DNA of 48,271 nucleotides from Ferroplasmaceae archaeon UBA567 (lineage in GTDB: Archaea; Thermoplasmatota; Thermoplasmata; Thermoplasmatales; Thermoplasmataceae): the NCBI GenBank assembly GCA_002505185.1, contig DAUP01000074.1:1-48271 (forward strand), written 5' to 3'. A program made the position numbers and the translations under genes. Shown piece after piece: positions 27,156-36,090 of this stretch; position 1 is the first letter of the stretch, and every line of letters begins with the position of its first letter. Below the pieces are notes generated by a model, which was not told the DNA's origin, made no database searches, and was given only the letters and a program-made list of their open reading frames with translations.

Positions 27156-27467
27156 TTAGCTTTTTATCTGAATTTCTATTCTTACACCATCGGGTATAGA
27201 TATTCTCATGAGTTGCCTCAGAGTTCTTTCATCAGCATCTACATCCATAAGGCGTTTGTGTACTCTCATTTCCCAGCGGTCCCATGTGGGAGAACCCTCT
27301 CCATCAGGACTCTTTCTCAGGGGAACTTTGAGTTTCTTTGTAGGCAATGGAACTGGGCCGTGTATTTCAACACCAGTTCTTTTGGCTATAGCTTTGATCT
27401 CGTTGCAAACAACGTCAACTATTTGATTTTCAGTGCCACTCAGTGAAATCCTTGCTTTATATGCCAT
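27156..27467 (-). CDS. rps10: Ribosomal protein S10
   Basis: A 103-residue small-subunit protein of the 30S head. Motifs KARISLSGTENQIVD, RTGVEIHGPVPLPTKKLKVP and the conserved MRVHKRLMDVDA match the S10 family. It sits 6 bases after the EF-1alpha gene, the usual archaeal order tuf-rps10, here followed by fusA. Confidence 0.97.
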   Translation of the reverse strand: MAYKARISLSGTENQIVDVVCNEIKAIAKRTGVEIHGPVPLPTKKLKVPLRKSPDGEGSPTWDRWEMRVHKRLMDVDADERTLRQLMRISIPDGVRIEIQIKS

Positions 27468-27473
27468 ATCTCA

Positions 27474-28754
27474 TCACGCTACTGTAGCCTTTTCAAGGTC
27501 TATGCACTGACCGGCTGCAACGGTCATGCCCATATCCCTTATTGCGAATCTTCCCAGCTGCGGGAATTCTGATACCTTTTCGATTACAAGGGGTTTGTCA
27601 GGTATAACCTTGACTACAGCTATGTCTCCTGCTTTTATGAAATCCGGTTTGTCCTTAAGGGTTGTTCCATCCTTTGGGTTTATTGTTTTTATTATTTCCT
27701 CAAATCTGCATGCCACCTGTGCTGTATGCACATGGAATACAGGTTTGTATCCAGCCGCTATGACACTTGGATGCTGAAGGACAACTATCTGTGCTGTGAA
27801 TGATTTTACTACAGTAGGCGGTGCTGAAACTGGTCCGCAGACATCTCCTCTCTTAAGGTCGTTCTTTGCTATTCCCCTTACGTTGAATCCTATATTGTCA
27901 CCGGGCTCGGCTCTTTGCATTGCGGTGTGGTGCTCCTCTATTGATTTAACTTCTCCTGACTTGTTTGCAGGGAGGAATATGACCTTGTCGTTTATTTTAA
28001 TAACGCCAGTTTCGACTCTTCCTACTGGAACTGTTCCTATACCTGTTATGGAGTATACATCTTCTACAGGTATCCTGAGTGGTTTGTCCGTTGGCTTTGG
28101 AGGTACCTTAAGGTTATTAAGTGCTTCCATGACTGTTGGGCCTTTCCACCATGACAGGTTTGCGCTGGCCTTCATAATATTGTCTCCCTTATAACCGCTC
28201 ATGGGTATAATGGGGACATCTCTGAATCCGATTGGGGTAAGCAATTTGGTAACCTGTTCCTTAACTTCGTTGAATCTTTTTTCGCTGAAGGGCGGTTGAG
28301 TTGAGTCCATCTTGTTAATTGCAACTATAAGCTGCGAGACACCAAGTGTTCTGGCAAGGAAAGCATGCTCTCTTGTTTGTGCCATTACACCCTCTCCTTC
28401 TCTTGCTGAAACAACAAGAACTGCAGCATCTGCCTGGCTGGTTCCAGTAATCATGTTTTTGACAAAGTCCCTGTGTCCCGGTGCATCAATAATAGTAAAG
28501 TAGTACTTGTCTGTCTGGAACTTTCTATGGGTAAGGTCTATTGTAACTCCTCTTTCTCTTTCTTCCTTAAACCGATCCATGACCCATGCAAACTCGAATG
28601 TTGCCTTTCCCTTCTCTTCTGACTCTTTCTTGTACTCATCTATTATGTGCTGTGGAATCTCTCCGTGCTCGAACAATAATCTCCCGACGAAGGTAGACTT
28701 CCCATGATCGACATGCCCTATTATAACTAAGTTCATATGTGGTAATTCTGCCAT
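27474..28754 (-). CDS. tuf: Translation elongation factor 1-alpha
   Basis: A 426-residue GTPase that delivers aminoacyl-tRNA to the ribosome. G1 is GHVDHGKST, G3 DAPGHRD and G4 NKMD, followed by domains II and III. Length is usual for archaeal EF-1alpha. A GGTGA ribosome binding site lies shortly before the ATG, and a TATA-like TATTTAAATATTA lies further upstream (about 28803-28820). This gives a leader of about 36 nt. Confidence 0.98.
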   Translation of the reverse strand: MAELPHMNLVIIGHVDHGKSTFVGRLLFEHGEIPQHIIDEYKKESEEKGKATFEFAWVMDRFKEERERGVTIDLTHRKFQTDKYYFTIIDAPGHRDFVKNMITGTSQADAAVLVVSAREGEGVMAQTREHAFLARTLGVSQLIVAINKMDSTQPPFSEKRFNEVKEQVTKLLTPIGFRDVPIIPMSGYKGDNIMKASANLSWWKGPTVMEALNNLKVPPKPTDKPLRIPVEDVYSITGIGTVPVGRVETGVIKINDKVIFLPANKSGEVKSIEEHHTAMQRAEPGDNIGFNVRGIAKNDLKRGDVCGPVSAPPTVVKSFTAQIVVLQHPSVIAAGYKPVFHVHTAQVACRFEEIIKTINPKDGTTLKDKPDFIKAGDIAVVKVIPDKPLVIEKVSEFPQLGRFAIRDMGMTVAAGQCIDLEKATVA

Positions 28755-28772
28755 TTTCTTTCACCTTTAACT

Positions 28773-28787
28773 AGGATTAGTAATCCT
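28773..28787 (-). promoter_or_regulatory. Short palindrome in the tuf leader
   Basis: AGGATTA-G-TAATCCT is a perfect 7-bp inverted repeat with one central base. It lies between the likely start of transcription and the tuf ribosome binding site. It may be an operator or a small leader structure; the role is unknown. Confidence 0.35.
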
Positions 28788-29000
28788 TTCTTTACCATAT
28801 AATACTTTAATATTTAAATATCTTTCTTTATCAATTGTCCATTAATTCAATATACTCTTATCCTCTAATATATAGGGCAAGGGGCAAATTTAATGCTCCC
28901 TTTGAGATGCCCTGGCATTCAACATGTGAGAAATTTAAAAACCTGGGTTAATTTTTAGATTTTTTGATAATAAATATATACTAATTTAAAATAAGGCTCT

Positions 29001-29315
29001 ATGGATTCCAAATTTAATATTATTTCAAAGGACAAGGATTCAATTAAAGTGGAAATGATAAATTATGACAATACCCTTTTAAGGCCACTGGCCGAAGAAA
29101 TACTGAAAGATGATAAGGTTGTAGAGTCATATTATTATATAAAGCATCCAGATATAGACAACCCACAAATTTATGTTAAGGTCAGCACCGGAAAACCCCA
29201 GGCAGCCATTAAAAGAACCATAAAACGCATGAATAAACTTTATGAATCATTGTATACAGAACTGCAGAAAGAACTTGGAAAAACTGAAAGCAGTACAGAA
29301 AAAAATGAGCAGTAG
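29001..29315 (+). CDS. rpoL: RNA polymerase subunit L (Rpb11-like)
   Basis: A 104-residue subunit that pairs with subunit D to start assembly of archaeal RNA polymerase. The conserved core is EMINYDNTLLRPLAEEIL, then the YYYIKHPDIDNPQIYVKVSTG strand and a C-terminal dimerisation helix. The tail beyond about residue 92 is charged and variable. The stop lies inside the start region of the tRNA methyltransferase gene, so the two are translationally linked. Confidence 0.95.
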   Translation: MDSKFNIISKDKDSIKVEMINYDNTLLRPLAEEILKDDKVVESYYYIKHPDIDNPQIYVKVSTGKPQAAIKRTIKRMNKLYESLYTELQKELGKTESSTEKNEQ

Positions 29316-30276
29316 ATATATTTTAGAGATATCCGGTGAAAATATTGAGATTGCCCGTACCGAAATAAAATGTCTCCAGGAAACCTACGGGGATTTTCAG
29401 ATAATTTATCTGGAAAATAAATTTATAGTGATAGATGGAAACCCGGATAGGGCAATGAATTCTGCATTTACCAATTATATATCCCGAATCGTTGAAGAAA
29501 ATGATTATTACGATAATTTTTTGGGATCCGGAATGCCGGAGGGCCTTTTTTATGTGAGAGTTATTGGAAAACCAAAGACAGAAACAGAAAAGCTCGAATC
29601 AGAAATAGGCAAAAACCTTGGTGGCCATGGAAGAATATCCTTTAAGAACCCAGATTTCAGGGTCAGGGCTATTTTCATTGATAAATGGTATCTCTGCATT
29701 CTTATATATGAAAGGGATAAAAAAAGGTTTGAGGAAAGAAGAGCCCCTATGAGACCTTTTTTTTCTCCTGTTTCCCTTCATCCCAAATATGCCAGATATC
29801 TTGTTAACACCTCAGGGACTGTTGAAGGTGATACAGTCCTTGATCCATTCTGCGGGACAGGTGGCATACTGATAGAAGCGTCCATGCTCGGCAGAAAAAT
29901 TATAGGAAATGATTCGTCACTTAATATGGTTATGGGCACAAAATTGAATTTTAAATATTTCGGCATAGAGGATTACAAAATGTATAATTTGGACATTGCA
30001 GAACTTTCAATAGATAAAAGGGTAGATGGCATAGTTACGGACATGCCCTACGGAAGAAGCTCTGGCATTAACAATCATGACATAGTGGAGTTGTATAAGG
30101 AATCGTTTATTAAATTCAATGAACTACTGAAAAGCAGTGGCAAATGCTCAATAATAGTAAACAATATCCAGTTTCTGGATTATGCACGGGACTATTTCAA
30201 TATAGAAAAAATAGTGCCTGTGTACCAACATAAATCCCTGATAAGGCAATTTGTAATTTTGTCTAAAGTTAATTAA
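29305..30276 (+). CDS. tRNA (guanine(10)-N2)-dimethyltransferase, Trm-G10 type
   Basis: A 323-residue methyltransferase acting on guanosine 10 of tRNA. An N-terminal THUMP-like RNA-binding region (about 1-150) precedes the Rossmann domain with DPFCGTGGILIEA (SAM binding) and the catalytic TDMPYGRSSG in place of the more common DPPYG. The C-terminal KSLIRQFVIL strand fits Trm-G10/Trm11. I choose the ATG at 29305, giving MSSRYILEISG, which matches family starts and overlaps the rpoL stop. The 3' end overlaps convergent ileS by 8 bases. Confidence 0.88.
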   Translation: MSSRYILEISGENIEIARTEIKCLQETYGDFQIIYLENKFIVIDGNPDRAMNSAFTNYISRIVEENDYYDNFLGSGMPEGLFYVRVIGKPKTETEKLESEIGKNLGGHGRISFKNPDFRVRAIFIDKWYLCILIYERDKKRFEERRAPMRPFFSPVSLHPKYARYLVNTSGTVEGDTVLDPFCGTGGILIEASMLGRKIIGNDSSLNMVMGTKLNFKYFGIEDYKMYNLDIAELSIDKRVDGIVTDMPYGRSSGINNHDIVELYKESFIKFNELLKSSGKCSIIVNNIQFLDYARDYFNIEKIVPVYQHKSLIRQFVILSKVN

Positions 30277-33200
30277 CCGGTATTATCCTTATCTGAACAT
30301 TTTCTCCATCTATCTCCCATGTTTTTCCGTCACTGGATGAGGAAAATTCTATGCTTTTGCTCAAAGTTTCCTTTTGTATAAGATCTTTGAATTTATCAAT
30401 AGATTTTCTTATGTCACCTACTGCGTTGATAGTGGTTTTTATGTTTGCTGAATATTCCAGGTTGAGATCTTTTCTCATAATCTGGATTCTCCTTATGATT
30501 TCCCGGGCATATCCGGCAAGCAGCAGATCAGTGTCTATATTTTTGTTAATAAATACAGATATTCCGGTTTTTTCATCGCTGGCAAAGGCATATTCCGGGT
30601 ATGGTTCCTCATGGATCTCTAAGAATTCTTCTGTGAATTCATTTCCTCCATAGATTATTTTTCCCGTATTTTTTAATTCGCTGTATATTTCGCTACCGGA
30701 CAGATATTCTGCAAACCTGTTTGTATCTCCCCTTAATATGGGAGCTACCTTTGAGAAAACAGGTTTTAGTGTTACTTTTACAGGCCTTCCGTCAAATGGG
30801 ATAAACTTGATTTCCCTGGCGTTGAGCTCAGGAGATATTATATCAAGTATGGACTGGTTTAATTTTACGTCACTGTATACGAGTATGTCGTTTACAACCT
30901 GCCTGCCCTTTATGTTTGACTCCTGCCGCGCACGCCTGGACAACTCCATCATAGATATTGCGTATTTGAATTCTTTTTCAAGATCTGTATATATGTAAGA
31001 ACTATCAGGATCCGGATATTTTTCAGAATGTATAGTTTTTTCGGGTCCGGAAAGTTTCTGGTACATGTAATCTGAATAGAAAGGGGCAAGGGGTGCAAGC
31101 ATTTTCAGTATATTTATAAGGGTATAATACAATGTTTCGTATGCTTTCCTTTTTTCCTCATCCAGTTCCCCTTCCCAGAATCTCTTTCTGGAAAGCCTGA
31201 GATAATAATTGGAAAAATCATTGATCAGATCCATTAAATTCCTTAATGCTATGTGCATGTCAAATTCGTCCATGTTTTTCCGTACATTTTCTATGGTAGT
31301 ATTTAATCTGGAAAGAATCCATTTGTCCAGCAAGTTTTCTGGTGCCTCCAGTTCCTTGAAGACAAATCCATCAAGGTTTGCATTTGAAGCAAAAAATGAG
31401 TATACGTTCGAAAGTGTTCCAAATACCTTCCTGCTGGTATCATTTATGAGTTTTTTATCTATAGATTTTGAATTCCATGGGGCGCCAGTATAGAAGAATA
31501 ACCTTGCAGGATCAGCCCCATACATAGATATGAACTGGCTAGCTGTGACAAAGTTGCCCTTGCTCTTGCTCATTTTCTGACCTTTCTCGTCCAGGATAAA
31601 ACTCATGGACATAACGTTAGTATAGGCGTTTCTGCCGAACAGAAGGGATGCTATTACATGAAGCGTGTAGAACCATCCCCGTGTCTGGTCAATTGCTTCA
31701 GTTATAAAATCTACAGGAATGTTTTCTGTGTTGAAATTTTTATTGAATGGATAATGCATTGCGGCATAGCTTGCACTCCCTGAGTCAAACCAGGTATCTA
31801 TGACATAGGGTTCCCTGGACATAGGTTCCGAACATTCAGGGCACTTTAGTTTTACATTGTCAATGAATGGCCTGTGAAGGTCATCGGGTATATTTCCACC
31901 ATACTTTTCCAGGTCTTCCCTGCCTCCTATGGCAAGATAGTGCTCATTGGCGCATTTCCATATGGGCAGTGGTGTCCCCCAGTACCTGTTCCTGCTAAGT
32001 GCCCAGTCCTTTGCATCATCAAGGAAGTTGCCGAATCTCCCATATTTTAGGTATTCCGGATACCAGTTAACCTTATCATTGTTTTTCTTGAGAAGATCCC
32101 TTATTGTGGAAACACGGATAAACCATGCATCCAGAGGGTAGTATAAAAGCTTAGTTCCACATCTGTAGCAGAATGGGTATGTATGTTTTATTTTCTGGCT
32201 TTTAAACAGAAGTTTATTCTCTTTTAGATATCCAATTATCTCTGAATTGGTATCCATGACGAATTTATTCTTCCAGGGGACACTATTATCAAATTTTCCC
32301 TCAGAATCTACCGGATTTACAAGGTCAATATTGTATTGCTTTGCTATGTCGAAATCATCGGCACCAAATGCCGGTGCAGCATGCACTATTCCTGTACCAT
32401 CCTCTGCCGTCACAAAATCTCCGGCAACAACCTGAAGTGCATTTTTACCAACACGCAAAAAGGACATTAGCTGGTCATAACGGATGCCAACAAGATCACT
32501 GCCTTTCATGGTTTTCAGAACTTTTGGGTTCTTGAACAGCGATTGTACCATAGGGGACAGGACATAGTATTCGTTTCCATCATCTGAAACAAGAGCGTAT
32601 TCTAAATCTTTGTTAACAACAAGAAGCTCATTTGATGGCAATGTCCATGGTGTTGTTGTCCATGCTATAAGGTATCGGTTCATGCTATTCTTTACCTTGA
32701 ATTTTACATACACGGATGTGTCGTCTGTATTTTTATAACCCTGGGCAACTTCATGGGAACTCAGGGATGTTCCACATCTGGGGCAGTAGGGAACTATCTT
32801 GTAATCCTTTACAAGCATTTTATCTTCGAAAAGTTTCTTCAGGGCATACCATTCACTTTCCATATAATCGTTCCTTAGTGTTACATATGAGTCCTTTTCA
32901 TCGATCCAGTATCCTATCTCACTGTCTATGGCATTCCACTCGTCTATGTATGTAAAAACACTGTTTCTGCAGTATTCATTGAATTTTTCTATGCCAAAAT
33001 CCTCAATTTCTTTCTTTGTATTAAAACCAAAATGCTTCTCTGCCTCAAGTTCGACTGGTAAACCATGACAGTCCCAGCCACCTGTTCTCCGCCCTATGTC
33101 ATAGCCGGACATATATTTGTATCTCATAACTGTGTCCTTTACGGTTCTTGTCATAAGATGCCCTACATGCGGTCTTCCATTGGCTGTTGGTGGCCCCTCT

Positions 33201-33343
33201 AGAAATGTATATTGCTTCAAATTCCTGCTCTTATGGAGTATGTTTTCGATAATTTTATGGTCTTCCCAGTATTTCCTTATTTCTTTCTCGATATCCATCA
33301 GTGATTTGTTAACATCAATAGTCTGGTAAAAATTCGCAGTCAT
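30269..33343 (-). CDS. ileS: Isoleucyl-tRNA synthetase
   Basis: A 1024-residue class I synthetase. The HIGH signature appears as ANGRPHVGHLM and the KMSKS loop as KMSKSKGN. The CP1 editing insertion includes TTPWTLPSNE and EDGTGIVHAAPAFGADD. Cysteine pairs such as CPRCGT, CYRCGT and CPEC suggest zinc sites. A TATA-like stretch about 27 nt before the ATG implies a leaderless transcript separate from the unknown gene upstream. Confidence 0.97.
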   Translation of the reverse strand: MTANFYQTIDVNKSLMDIEKEIRKYWEDHKIIENILHKSRNLKQYTFLEGPPTANGRPHVGHLMTRTVKDTVMRYKYMSGYDIGRRTGGWDCHGLPVELEAEKHFGFNTKKEIEDFGIEKFNEYCRNSVFTYIDEWNAIDSEIGYWIDEKDSYVTLRNDYMESEWYALKKLFEDKMLVKDYKIVPYCPRCGTSLSSHEVAQGYKNTDDTSVYVKFKVKNSMNRYLIAWTTTPWTLPSNELLVVNKDLEYALVSDDGNEYYVLSPMVQSLFKNPKVLKTMKGSDLVGIRYDQLMSFLRVGKNALQVVAGDFVTAEDGTGIVHAAPAFGADDFDIAKQYNIDLVNPVDSEGKFDNSVPWKNKFVMDTNSEIIGYLKENKLLFKSQKIKHTYPFCYRCGTKLLYYPLDAWFIRVSTIRDLLKKNNDKVNWYPEYLKYGRFGNFLDDAKDWALSRNRYWGTPLPIWKCANEHYLAIGGREDLEKYGGNIPDDLHRPFIDNVKLKCPECSEPMSREPYVIDTWFDSGSASYAAMHYPFNKNFNTENIPVDFITEAIDQTRGWFYTLHVIASLLFGRNAYTNVMSMSFILDEKGQKMSKSKGNFVTASQFISMYGADPARLFFYTGAPWNSKSIDKKLINDTSRKVFGTLSNVYSFFASNANLDGFVFKELEAPENLLDKWILSRLNTTIENVRKNMDEFDMHIALRNLMDLINDFSNYYLRLSRKRFWEGELDEEKRKAYETLYYTLINILKMLAPLAPFYSDYMYQKLSGPEKTIHSEKYPDPDSSYIYTDLEKEFKYAISMMELSRRARQESNIKGRQVVNDILVYSDVKLNQSILDIISPELNAREIKFIPFDGRPVKVTLKPVFSKVAPILRGDTNRFAEYLSGSEIYSELKNTGKIIYGGNEFTEEFLEIHEEPYPEYAFASDEKTGISVFINKNIDTDLLLAGYAREIIRRIQIMRKDLNLEYSANIKTTINAVGDIRKSIDKFKDLIQKETLSKSIEFSSSSDGKTWEIDGENVQIRIIPVN

Positions 33344-33386
33344 TATCCGTTGAGTAATAAAATGTATTTATTATTTTTTATAATTC

Positions 33387-33454
33387 CCCGGTATTAACAA
33401 AAACGCCAGCACATAAAAATATTTTTGGCCTATTTTGAGGCTTTTATTACCGGG
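33387..33454 (-). terminator. Large inverted-repeat structure between the 105-residue gene and ileS
   Basis: On the minus strand, CCCGGTAATAA and TTAATACCGGG pair with one mismatch over 11 bases, enclosing about 46 nt. The enclosed part contains GCC-8nt-GGC and an AAAAATATTTTT palindrome. It starts 10 nt after the stop of the small gene and ends before the ileS promoter. It may terminate or process the small-gene transcript. Confidence 0.4.
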
Positions 33455-33463
33455 AGATTTTTT

Positions 33464-33781
33464 TCAATTCCTGTATTTACTATATGAATATATCAGGTCT
33501 ATAAGGTTTTTCTCCATTTTCTCATTTATGGTGCCATCCTCTTTCTTTTTGATTATATAATCCTTGGCATCCTTAATCCCCTTCTTTGACGTAATGGAAT
33601 AAATGCTTCCCCTTAAAGCACCCCTGACACTATCGGGTAGATCTTTCAGTATAGTTCCCAGCATATAGTTAAATTCATCTTCCCTTCTCATATCCAGCTT
33701 TTTGGATGCTTTTTCACCATTATTTTCCCTGTAATTTTTATTTACTCTGCTTCCGTATTTCCTATATTTGTAATTGGCCAT
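33464..33781 (-). CDS. Unknown small basic protein, 105 residues
   Basis: The first 30 residues are strongly basic and rich in Tyr, Arg, Lys and Asn (MANYKYRKYGSRVNKNYREN). A helical region LDMRREDEFNYMLGTILKDLPDSVRGALRGSIYSI follows, then a Lys-rich end with two Tyr near the terminus. It resembles a nucleic-acid-binding protein in composition, but I recognise no family. A TATA-like element (33799-33813) about 27 nt upstream supports a leaderless real gene. Confidence 0.7.
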   Translation of the reverse strand: MANYKYRKYGSRVNKNYRENNGEKASKKLDMRREDEFNYMLGTILKDLPDSVRGALRGSIYSITSKKGIKDAKDYIIKKKEDGTINEKMEKNLIDLIYSYSKYRN

Positions 33782-33888
33782 TCACTTTTATAGGTTAAAT
33801 TTATATTTAATATTTGTTAATTCAGGCAAGATTTAAAATTGTATAAACATTATATATCAGGAAAAAATATAGTTTAAGGTTTGATATT

Positions 33889-34170
33889 ATGAAAATGCCA
33901 AAACAAATAAAAACTTACTGTCCATACTGCAAAAAACATACGGTACACGATGTAGAGAGGGTCCGTAAAAGAAAAGCCAGTGAATTGAGGGCCGGGCAGA
34001 GAAGATTCAGAAGGGTGACATCTGGTTATGGTGGATTCCCCAGGCCAAGATATGAGGGACGGGAAAAACCGACGAAGAGAATTGCATTGAAACTTAAATG
34101 CACTGTATGCAAGAAATCAATAACTCCTCCGACACAGAGGGCAAAGAAATTTGAAATAGTGGAGGCATAA
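33889..34170 (+). CDS. rpl44e: Ribosomal protein L44e
   Basis: A 93-residue zinc-binding large-subunit protein near the tRNA E site. Two CxxC pairs are present, CPYC near residue 11 and CTVC near residue 76. The basic core ELRAGQRRFRRVTSGYGGFPRP includes the conserved GGQ/GxG-like loop typical of L44e. A TATA box lies around 33849-33859. It begins the conserved archaeal cluster with rps27e, aIF2-alpha and nop10. Confidence 0.96.
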   Translation: MKMPKQIKTYCPYCKKHTVHDVERVRKRKASELRAGQRRFRRVTSGYGGFPRPRYEGREKPTKRIALKLKCTVCKKSITPPTQRAKKFEIVEA

Positions 34171-34172
34171 AA

Positions 34173-34373
34173 ATGGCAGATGAATTTACAAAATTGAAGG
34201 ACACGGGAAATAATTTCCTTAAAATAAAATGCAAAAGCTGCGGGAATGAACAGATTGTTTATTCAAAGATCTCTTCTGTGGTTGTCTGTAACATTTGTGG
34301 GTCAACCATAGCAAAACCAACAGGGTCAACACTAGCCACATCAGGAGAATTTGTGGAAAGGGTAAAATTGTAG
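34173..34373 (+). CDS. rps27e: Ribosomal protein S27e
   Basis: A 66-residue zinc-ribbon protein of the 30S subunit. The four zinc cysteines are CKSC and CNIC, followed by GSTIAKPTGSTLATSGEFV as in the family. It starts two bases after the L44e stop. Confidence 0.96.
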   Translation: MADEFTKLKDTGNNFLKIKCKSCGNEQIVYSKISSVVVCNICGSTIAKPTGSTLATSGEFVERVKL

Positions 34374-34380
34374 GCCAGTT

Positions 34381-35142
34381 ATGTCCAGAGATATACCCGA
34401 ACAGGGAGATTTGGTAGTTGTTACGATAAGAGAAGTACAGAATTACGGGGCTATTGTCCAGCTTGATGAGTATCCCGGGGTTTCTGGATTTATACATATA
34501 GCCGAAGTTGCAACTGGCTGGATAAAACACATTAAGGATTTTGTAAGGGTTAACCAGAGAACAGTATGCAAGGTATTAAATGTAGACAACAACAGAAGGC
34601 ATGTTGACCTCTCACTCAAAAGGGTAAACGAACATCAAAAAAGGGAAAAAATAGAGGAATGGAAGAACGACCAGAAGGCATACAAGCTGCTGGAAATTGT
34701 GGCCAGGGAAGCAAACATAACAGATAAAGGAGTAATAAAGAATATAGAAGATTATCTGATATCTGAGTACGGTAGTGTTTATGATGCATTTTTTGATGCA
34801 GCTTCCAATAAGGACTTTTTGAAGGATAAAAATGAACCATGGAAAAACATATTTATAAAAGTCTCAAAGGAGAATATATCGATTCCCATGGTAAAAATTG
34901 GAGGTGAAATTGATATGTACTCACTGGCCTCCAACGGAATTGATCTTATAAAAAATGCCCTTGATACTGGAGACACAAAAAATATAGGGATAACATATGC
35001 AGGATCGCCAAAATACAGAATTTCTGTTGTGGATGAGGACTATAAATCTGCAGAGGAAAAACTCAAAAATGTTTTAGAGATGATTTCAACCAGATGCAAA
35101 AAAAATAATATATCCTATAGTTTTGCAAGGGATGAACAATGA
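34381..35142 (+). CDS. eif2a: Translation initiation factor 2, alpha subunit
   Basis: A 253-residue subunit of the heterotrimer that brings initiator tRNA to the ribosome. An N-terminal S1 domain (GDLVVVTIREVQNYGAIVQL to VDLSLKRV, about 9-82), a helical middle domain and a C-terminal alpha/beta domain with IGITYAGSPKYRISV are all visible. The serine phosphorylated in eukaryotes is not expected to be regulatory here. The stop overlaps the nop10 start (ATGA). Confidence 0.95.
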   Translation: MSRDIPEQGDLVVVTIREVQNYGAIVQLDEYPGVSGFIHIAEVATGWIKHIKDFVRVNQRTVCKVLNVDNNRRHVDLSLKRVNEHQKREKIEEWKNDQKAYKLLEIVAREANITDKGVIKNIEDYLISEYGSVYDAFFDAASNKDFLKDKNEPWKNIFIKVSKENISIPMVKIGGEIDMYSLASNGIDLIKNALDTGDTKNIGITYAGSPKYRISVVDEDYKSAEEKLKNVLEMISTRCKKNNISYSFARDEQ

Positions 35143-35318
35143 AAACGCTCATAATGAAATGTCCGTCCTGCGGGTTGTATACAATGAAAAATATATGTAC
35201 ACACTGTGGTGCAGTAACAGTAATGGCTATCCCTATGAAATACTCACCTGCGGATAAATTCCAGAAATACAGGATAAAGATGCTGGAGGAAAAAAATAAT
35301 GGAAAAGATAATGATTAA
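35139..35318 (+). CDS. nop10: Nop10, H/ACA RNP component
   Basis: A 59-residue gene. It starts MKTLIMKCPSCGLYT, has a second pair CTHCG and continues KYSPADKFQKYRIKML. The zinc-ribbon CPSC/CTHC and the SPxDKFxKYR segment are diagnostic of Nop10, which bridges Cbf5 and L7Ae in pseudouridine-guide RNPs. Its start overlaps the aIF2-alpha stop by 4 bases. Its end overlaps the next gene by 20 bases. The order aIF2-alpha, nop10, PAC2 is a known archaeal arrangement. Confidence 0.95.
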   Translation: MKTLIMKCPSCGLYTMKNICTHCGAVTVMAIPMKYSPADKFQKYRIKMLEEKNNGKDND

Positions 35319-36051
35319 GAACTATGAGGAGCCCGAATTGAACTCCCCCATATTTGTGGGCGGTCTCCCGGGTATTGGAAACGTGGGAAAAATAGCTGCA
35401 GATTATTTTGTAGATAAATTAAAAATGAAGAAGATGGCTGATATATACTCAGAATTCCTTCCCCCACAGGTATTTATAAACAACAATGTGGTGCATCTTG
35501 TAAGAGAATCACTTTATTATAAAAAAACTGGCAGGAAGAATGACCTTATTTTTCTCACCGGCGACTTTCAGGGGACAACGCAGGAAGGACAGTACGAACT
35601 TTCCTTCAGGACACTTGAGTTGCTGAAAAAATATAAGGTTTCAATGGTTTATACCCTTGGTGGCTACAGCGTCGGGAAGATTGTTGACGAACCCAGGGTG
35701 CTTGGAGCTGTCACAGATAAGAAACTTGTAGGACCTTTGATGCGCAATGGGGTAGTTTTTCCAGAGGGCGAGCCCAGTGGTGGAATAGTTGGTTCTGCAG
35801 GATTGATTCTTGGCATGGGCACAGAGCTATTTTCTATACCGGGAGCATGCTTCATGGGTGAGACGTCCGGATACTTTGCCGACCCGAAGAGTGCAAGGGA
35901 GATAATAACAGTTCTATCAAAGGTTCTTAAGACAAGGATAAATCTCAAGGATATTGATGAAAAAACAAGGCAACTTGAGGACATAACAGAAAAAATGCGC
36001 CAGGAAGCCCAGAATAAAACTTCAAAGGATGACCTTGGTTATTTCGGATGA
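35299..36051 (+). CDS. PAC2-family protein (proteasome assembly chaperone-like)
   Basis: A 250-residue protein of the archaeal PAC2/ATP-grasp-like family. Recognisable parts are FVGGLPGIGNVGKIAADYF near the start, LIFLTGDFQGTTQEGQYELS, YTLGGYSVG and the C-terminal coiled tail with DEKTRQLEDITEKMRQEAQ. A GGAGG ribosome binding site at 35285-35289, inside nop10, supports the ATG at 35299. The ATG at 35311 is an alternative. A role in proteasome assembly is assumed by homology with eukaryotic PAC2. Confidence 0.9.
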   Translation: MEKIMIKNYEEPELNSPIFVGGLPGIGNVGKIAADYFVDKLKMKKMADIYSEFLPPQVFINNNVVHLVRESLYYKKTGRKNDLIFLTGDFQGTTQEGQYELSFRTLELLKKYKVSMVYTLGGYSVGKIVDEPRVLGAVTDKKLVGPLMRNGVVFPEGEPSGGIVGSAGLILGMGTELFSIPGACFMGETSGYFADPKSAREIITVLSKVLKTRINLKDIDEKTRQLEDITEKMRQEAQNKTSKDDLGYFG

Positions 36052-36090
36052 ATATTTTACATTTTTATATTGGAACAGCATTTCCTATTA

